Source: an uncultured Clostridia bacterium
GTDB taxonomy: Bacteria; Bacillota; Clostridia; Oscillospirales; JAAYOS01
Direction: 5' to 3'
DNA length: 9,799 bases
Assembly: GCA_944386395.1 (NCBI GenBank)
Contig: CALXAZ010000174.1
Location: 1 to 9,799, forward strand
Positions 6,291-9,799 of the stretch are shown here, one piece after another. How positions within the stretch are numbered: position 1 is the stretch's first letter; each line of letters begins with the position of its first letter. The notes under the pieces were generated by a model that made no database searches, was not told where the DNA came from, and was given only the letters and a program-made list of their open reading frames with translations. Position numbers and translations under genes: made by a program.

Positions 6291-7163
6291 TCATCCGATC
6301 TCATCAAGTATATTGTATACTGTGTCGCGGATGATGCGTCCGGAGGAGAGCGGCGAGAGCTTTCCAGGCAGCGACAACGCCCATATTACGCACACTCCAA
6401 GCTTTGCGGCTGTGTCAAAGTCCACGCCGCCCGGCTTTGAGGCAAGGTCGATAACGAGACAGTCGCGCCTAAGCGACCTGAGGGCAGTTTCATCGAGGAC
6501 GAGGGCAGGTACGGTGTTGAACACCACATCGAAGCTGCCGCCGTATGAGGCGATATCCGAGGTTGGAATGTGTTTGTATCCGTACGCCTCAATCCACGCA
6601 AAGTCAGAATATTTCCGTGCGGACACGGTAACGTCGCAGCCGAGGGCGGCGAGTCTGTGCGCAAGTATTTCACCGCAGCGTCCAAAGCCCACAACGAGAG
6701 TCTTCGCATCGCTCAGAGTTATCGGTAGCTCCTCCATTGCAAGGGCGCATGCGCCCTCTGCGGTTGGGACGGCGTTTGCAACGGCAAGCTCCTCCCTTTC
6801 GAGATAATCGATAAGGGTAAAGCCGTGAAGCTTTGCCATGTCCGCAGTAGAGCTGGGTATCTTTCCGCCGAGTATTGGGACAGAGGGCTTTATGCGGCGC
6901 AATATGTCGCTCATCGTCACCTTTTTTTCGGATAGCGGCATGTTGAGTTCGCCGTTGCCAAACAGGGGAAGGGGCAGCAGCACGCAGTCCGCATTTTCGA
7001 GCGCGGACAGGTCGCTTAGGAGCTGCACTCCGTCAGTTTCAGCCTTTTCGGCTCCGAAGATAGCAGCAGTGTGCCCGTCCTCTGCCAGCAGGCGGGTAAG
7101 ATATACCTGCCTCAAATCCCCGCCTATAAGTACAAAATTCATTTTTTTCATATCTGTAACCAT
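6291..7163 (-). CDS. dpaA: Dipicolinate synthase subunit A
   Basis: SpoVFA is the NAD(P)-binding, dehydrogenase-like subunit of dipicolinate synthase, expressed in the mother cell under sigma-K in Bacillus. An N-terminal segment with I-G-G-D-L-R-Q-V-Y-L (13-22) is typical of the family. The Rossmann loop V-V-G-F-G-R-C-G-E-I-L-A is at 157-168, preceded by the conserved A-N-A-V-P-T-A-E-G-A (128-137). I place the start at ATG 7163 (290 residues), with AAGGA 5 to 6 nt upstream. Later ATGs at 7151 and 7142 are possible. The open frame extends upstream to 7217 without a ribosome site. No aspartate-semialdehyde dehydrogenase or dapA gene follows, unlike the Bacillus spoVF operon. The protein appears intact. 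Confidence 0.95.
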   Translation of the reverse strand: MVTDMKKMNFVLIGGDLRQVYLTRLLAEDGHTAAIFGAEKAETDGVQLLSDLSALENADCVLLPLPLFGNGELNMPLSEKKVTMSDILRRIKPSVPILGGKIPSSTADMAKLHGFTLIDYLEREELAVANAVPTAEGACALAMEELPITLSDAKTLVVGFGRCGEILAHRLAALGCDVTVSARKYSDFAWIEAYGYKHIPTSDIASYGGSFDVVFNTVPALVLDETALRSLRRDCLVIDLASKPGGVDFDTAAKLGVCVIWALSLPGKLSPLSSGRIIRDTVYNILDEIG

Positions 7164-7245
7164 GCCTTTCCTTTTCGATAAATATATCGGTCTGCATGTG
7201 TATCCGCCGGAGACCAATGGTGTCCTGTAGGAAGTCTCCGCTCTG

Positions 7246-7277
7246 TGTTATACTATTCAGCGCAGACAAAACGGGTT
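7246..7277. promoter_or_regulatory. Possible overlapping divergent promoters (RNA on +, dpaA on -)
   Basis: On the plus strand TGTTATACT (7246-7254) is an extended -10 that would start transcription near 7261, toward the putative RNA. No good -35 accompanies it. On the minus strand the same bases read AATAGTATA (7257-7249), one mismatch from the sigma-K -10 CATAnnnTA. An AC lies 17 nt upstream (7276-7275), as in sigma-K -35 elements, and the start would lie about 80 bp before dpaA. Both readings are inferences from short motifs. Confidence 0.3.
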
Positions 7278-7299
7278 ACCGAAAAGGAGAGGTTAAGGG

Positions 7300-7526
7300 C
7301 AATTTTTGTGCAAAAAAGTGCGGGGGTCCCTCTTCTGATAAAGGAACAAAACGTCATGCCAGCGGAGCGCACCATGGGTGCGTACAAAGAAGGTGGTGCA
7401 AGGTTTTGTGCATGTGGGTCGTGTCGGTCCTGGCGCTGGGATATCAGGGCCGCGCCTCCGTGGGAGGTGAATGGTCATATGATATACTTTTGCATAAGAA
7501 AAATGCCCTCTGAAGAGGGCATTTTT
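7300..7526 (+). ncRNA. Putative structured RNA of about 200 nt, 6S-like in outline
   Basis: No credible protein gene lies between dpaA and the zinc-ribbon gene. The plus strand folds by eye into a rod. The closing stem is 7303-7320 with 7485-7500 (16 pairs, a 2-nt A bulge, three G-U). A second helix is 7333-7340 with 7442-7449 (8 pairs, two G-U). Between them is a bubble with 12 nt on the 5' side and 35 nt on the 3' side, the latter holding hairpin 7454-7459/7463-7468. The apical part contains ACAAAAC 7346-7352 with 7403-7409 and hairpin 7367-7373/7377-7383. The G-U pairs would become A-C mismatches on the other strand, which favours the plus strand. A terminator follows at once. The arrangement resembles 6S RNA, but I recognise no conserved sequence; SRP, RNase P and tmRNA signatures are absent. 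Confidence 0.45.
7499..7526. terminator. Bidirectional terminator
   Basis: ATGCCCTC, loop TGAA, GAGGGCAT, with five A on the left and five T then GTTTT on the right. On the plus strand it ends the putative RNA. On the minus strand it lies 11 to 12 nt past the stop of the zinc-ribbon gene. Confidence 0.9.
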
Positions 7527-7537
7527 GTTTTCAAGGC

Positions 7538-7930
7538 TCAGGATTTAATTTCTGTTTTTGCTCCGCACTTTGGGCAGGTAACGAGAAGCTTACCCTTGTT
7601 TTTGGGTACGCGCAGGTGTGCGCCACAGCCTGGGCACTTAAAATATTTGTATGTCTTGCGGTCCCTAAAGCGGCGCCACCCCTGTTTTATCCCCGCGGAG
7701 ATGGGAGAGAATATGCGGAGAAACTTCTGATTTTCTGCGTATCTTTTGGAAAAATTCCGGGAAAAGACACGAAAGTATACGAGAATGAGTAGTACCCACG
7801 AAAGTATCCATATAAGCGGCACGCCAAATATCGAGCGAATAAGAGAAAATATCATTGCCAGTACTACCATCGCAAGCGAAAGCTGATCCATGCCGTATCG
7901 CCCATACATAAAGTTCCTAAACCAGTTCAA
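7538..7930 (-). CDS. Small membrane protein with C-terminal zinc ribbon
   Basis: The protein has 130 residues from a TTG start at 7930, chosen because AGGGAG lies 8 nt upstream. Open frame extends to an ATG at 8011 without a ribosome site, and an ATG at 7909 is an alternative. An N-terminal N-W-F-R-N-F-M-Y-G-R-Y-G-M-D-Q-L is followed by two hydrophobic segments, likely a membrane hairpin, separated by a short G-V-P turn. A basic region follows, then a four-cysteine ribbon C-P-G-C and C-P-K-C, 19 residues apart, near the end. The ribbon should face the cytoplasm and bind zinc. Similar short proteins are, to my recollection, common and uncharacterised in Clostridia. It has its own promoter and terminator, so it appears monocistronic. 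Confidence 0.8.
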   Translation of the reverse strand: MNWFRNFMYGRYGMDQLSLAMVVLAMIFSLIRSIFGVPLIWILSWVLLILVYFRVFSRNFSKRYAENQKFLRIFSPISAGIKQGWRRFRDRKTYKYFKCPGCGAHLRVPKNKGKLLVTCPKCGAKTEIKS

Positions 7931-8001
7931 TTCAAAAACTCCCTCTCGAAGCTGATAACCGAGCAGCTCCCGGAGGAGTGCCGGAAATATCCAATACAGA
8001 T

Positions 8002-8010
8002 ATTGTATCA
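8002..8010 (-). promoter_or_regulatory. Extended -10 promoter of the zinc-ribbon gene
   Basis: The minus strand reads TGATACAAT (8010-8002), a TGn-extended -10 with only one mismatch to TATAAT. No -35 of quality is at the usual distance. The start would be near 7995, about 65 bp ahead of the TTG start. Confidence 0.45.
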
Positions 8011-8065
8011 CGGGTACAGTACAAAATAAACAAAAAAATTGTTACTAAATTGAAAACATTTTCTT

Positions 8066-9268
8066 TCAAAGCTCTTCCTGGGCGCTAGTAAGTGTATCCA
8101 GTAGCGCAATAAGCCTTTCCCGGGTGTTATCTTCAGGGTGTTGGGACACATGCGCTAGCAGAAGACCGATTGCGCGCCCCACGTCGCGCCCTGAAAGCCC
8201 AAGCGCCAGCAGGTCCCGTCCGCCGAGCGCGAGCGTATCCGCAGAAAAGCACTCCCCAGAGGATAATATGTTGTCAATTTGTGGGAGAAGATTGCCTTTG
8301 CCTATGGAAAACCAAGCGGCGGCAAGCCCGCGAGCAAAAGGTATTCCCACAAGACACATCAGCCTTTTGATGTCTGAGCGCGATGCTGGAGGATCTGAAG
8401 AGAGAAAGCGGTCAAGACAAGAGCAGAGCTTTATAAGCTCCGAGGAGGCGCGGAGCCGGCGCACAAAGCTTTCGCAGCAGGTAATGCAGCCCTCCGCCTT
8501 TAGCAGGGAGCAAAAAGCAGCAAACCGGACAGGGAGCTCTGCCGGGAGGGCATCAAGACGGGAAAATACTGTTTTTGGGCGATGAGAGAGGAAGTGATCC
8601 AGCAGCCCGTATTGTCCTGCCCTGACTGCATACTGCGGACGGGGGGAGAGAAGTATGCCGGAGAGCTCATGGAAAACTCTCTCCGCTGCGAGAAAGCGGC
8701 AGAGCGGGGCACATTTCCAAAGGGCAGAGAGTGTGTCTGGCTCTATGGAAAACCCGAGCCTTGCGGCAAAACGGAGCGCACGTAGCATACGAAGGGCGTC
8801 CTCGGAGAAGCGGCGTTCAGGCTCTCCGACAGCGCGTATTAAGCGCTTATCAAGGTCAGCCCTGCCGCCGAAGAAGTCATACAGCCTCCCATCTGCGTCG
8901 AGCATCATCGCGTTTATGGTGAAATCGCGCCGCGAGCAGTCCTCGCGTATGTCCCGGACAAAATCAACCCTGTCCGGGCGGCGGTGGTCCGAGTACCCGC
9001 TCTCGCGGCGGAAGGTTGTCACCTCGACGGGTGGACCAAAGCCTGTAACGATAATGGTTCCATGTTTTCTGCTGGAGGATATGCTTACGGCATTGCTGCC
9101 AAATATATGTTCCACCTCCTGGGGGAGAGCTGAGGTTGCCACATCAAGGTCGCCCGGAGGCAGCCCGAGGAGGCTGTCTCTGACAAAGCCTCCTGCCACC
9201 ACCGCCTGAAACCCGTGAAGCTCGAGCCGGCGCAGCAGGGGAATGACGCTTTCGGGAGGGCGCATCAT
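8066..9268 (-). CDS. cca: tRNA nucleotidyltransferase (CCA-adding type, class II)
   Basis: This cytosolic enzyme adds or repairs the 3'-CCA end of tRNAs from CTP and ATP without a template. Visible in the 400-residue chain are G-G-F-V-R-D (26-31), the metal-binding D-L-D of G-D-L-D-V-A-T (39-45), T-T-F-R (84-87), R-R-D-F-T-I-N-A-M (113-121) and the base-recognition helix E-D-A-L-R-M-L-R-A-L-R-F-A-A-R-L-G-F (156-173). The first two motifs are shared with poly(A) polymerase, so an A-adding-only role cannot be excluded from sequence alone. No HD phosphohydrolase domain follows. The start overlaps the upstream stop as ATGA, indicating translational coupling, and a second ATG directly follows. I see no strong terminator after it. 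Confidence 0.9.
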   Translation of the reverse strand: MMRPPESVIPLLRRLELHGFQAVVAGGFVRDSLLGLPPGDLDVATSALPQEVEHIFGSNAVSISSSRKHGTIIVTGFGPPVEVTTFRRESGYSDHRRPDRVDFVRDIREDCSRRDFTINAMMLDADGRLYDFFGGRADLDKRLIRAVGEPERRFSEDALRMLRALRFAARLGFSIEPDTLSALWKCAPLCRFLAAERVFHELSGILLSPRPQYAVRAGQYGLLDHFLSHRPKTVFSRLDALPAELPVRFAAFCSLLKAEGCITCCESFVRRLRASSELIKLCSCLDRFLSSDPPASRSDIKRLMCLVGIPFARGLAAAWFSIGKGNLLPQIDNILSSGECFSADTLALGGRDLLALGLSGRDVGRAIGLLLAHVSQHPEDNTRERLIALLDTLTSAQEEL

Positions 9269-9799
9269 TGCTTTTCAAGCCCCAGGATGAGATCGGTTAT
9301 AGCAGCAGTAGCATTTTTGGGAAGTATGTCAGCCATTGCACGTTTTATCGAATCAAGTCTTTCAGGAAAGTGATACAGCATATATACGGCCTCATCCACT
9401 GGGTAGTGCTTTGTGACGCGGATAGCCGCGCCGCTATTTACGAAAAATTCGCTGTTCCGTTCCTCCTGACCGGGTATTGGGTTTACAAGGATCATGGGAA
9501 GCCCTTTTGTCATGCTCTCTGTGGTTGACAGTCCGCCCGGCTTTGTGATAAGGCAGTCGGCAGCATCCATCATCACATCCCCATCGTCTACAAATCCGAA
9601 TATGCGGACATCTTTCTTAAAGGTCATAGAGGAAAGCTTTTCAAAGGTCTTTTCGTTTCTTCCGCATATGCAGAGGAGCTGGAAGTCCTCCTCCATATTG
9701 TCCAGGCGCAGCATAGACTGGACCATATTGCCATATCCCATGCTGCCGCTCATGCAAAGGATTGTAAATTTGTCTGGGTCAAGCGAAAATCTTTCACGC
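9265..9799 (-). CDS. GT-B glycosyltransferase, C-terminal part (MurG / diacylglycerol glucosyltransferase-like; runs off right edge)
   Basis: The open frame enters at the window edge and gives 177 residues; an internal ATG at 9753 is not the start. The C-terminal Rossmann domain begins at S-L-D-P-D-K-F-T-I-L-C-M-S-G-S-M-G-Y-G. It carries the nucleotide-sugar-binding segment D-A-A-D-C-L-I-T-K-P-G-G-L-S-T-T-E-S, and N-P-I-P-G-Q-E-E-R-N later. This pattern fits processive membrane glycolipid synthases (UgtP/MGDG synthase family) better than true MurG, but both share the fold. The substrate cannot be told without the N-terminus. The probable role is building membrane glycolipids at the cytoplasmic face. 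Its stop codon overlaps the start of the cca gene by 4 nt. Confidence 0.85.
   Translation of the reverse strand, partial: RERFSLDPDKFTILCMSGSMGYGNMVQSMLRLDNMEEDFQLLCICGRNEKTFEKLSSMTFKKDVRIFGFVDDGDVMMDAADCLITKPGGLSTTESMTKGLPMILVNPIPGQEERNSEFFVNSGAAIRVTKHYPVDEAVYMLYHFPERLDSIKRAMADILPKNATAAITDLILGLEKQ

Noticed and set aside
7261..7500. SRP RNA, RNase P RNA, tmRNA or T-box leader
   Set aside because: The conserved SRP core (GGTCCGGAAGGAAGCAGC-like), RNase P and tmRNA signatures are missing. A GGTGGTGC stretch only loosely resembles a T-box sequence.
7196..7730. Two overlapping plus-strand open frames across the dpaA upstream region
   Set aside because: Both run into or through a strong terminator and one enters the zinc-ribbon gene. 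Stop-free reading is expected in this G+C-rich stretch, and a structured RNA explains it better.
1..9799. tRNA genes, CRISPR arrays, insertion sequences
   Set aside because: I saw no cloverleaf, no regularly spaced repeats with unique spacers, and no transposase or terminal inverted repeats.

Overview
The window looks like chromosomal DNA from an endospore-forming Firmicute of the class Clostridia, perhaps a gut Oscillospirales-type lineage. The evidence is both subunits of spore dipicolinate synthase, a YabE-like wall hydrolase near ksgA, a GTP-type PEP carboxykinase, clear sigma-A-type promoters and GGAGG ribosome sites. Lineage is inferred from gene content and style. All eight long protein genes, plus a likely 20-codon ORF and a partial gene at the left edge, read on the minus strand. 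The one convincing plus-strand unit appears to be a non-coding RNA.

In transcription order, from right to left: (1) 9799-8066, the C-terminal part of a MurG/diacylglycerol-glucosyltransferase-like GT-B enzyme, coupled by an ATGA overlap to a CCA-adding-type tRNA nucleotidyltransferase. (2) 7930-7538, a small membrane protein with a zinc ribbon and its own extended -10 promoter, ending at a bidirectional terminator. (3) 7261-7526 (+), a gene-free stretch whose plus strand folds into a rod of about 200 nt with a closing stem, a lopsided central bubble and an apical arm, ending in that terminator. It resembles 6S RNA in outline and may share its promoter DNA with the dipicolinate operon. (4) 7163-5676, dpaA-dpaB, ending in a 16-bp stem terminator. 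(5) 5675-5179, about 500 bp without a gene. It holds an AT palindrome, three TGTWAH half-sites at exact 11-nt spacing (WalR/PhoP-like), a near-perfect sigma-A promoter and a leader of about 165 nt with a 12-bp inverted repeat. (6) 5178-4276, a secreted DUF348-G5-3D cell wall hydrolase, with terminator. (7) 4059-3196, rsmA/ksgA, with its own promoter. (8) 3091-1316, pckG, with terminator. (9) 1190-1, a visibly more A+T-rich accessory operon: promoter, 20-codon ORF, an unrecognised secreted protein whose signal peptide is out of frame with its ATG by one A, and the start of an overlapping signal-peptide/membrane gene.

Regions 1 to 8 are housekeeping and sporulation genes: tRNA maturation, 16S rRNA dimethylation, envelope lipid or wall synthesis, wall remodelling, gluconeogenesis/anaplerosis and the spore-core dipicolinate supply. 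The points most worth a second look are the putative structured RNA opposite dpaA, the 11-nt repeat array upstream of the wall hydrolase, and the one-base frame break in the left-end secreted protein.
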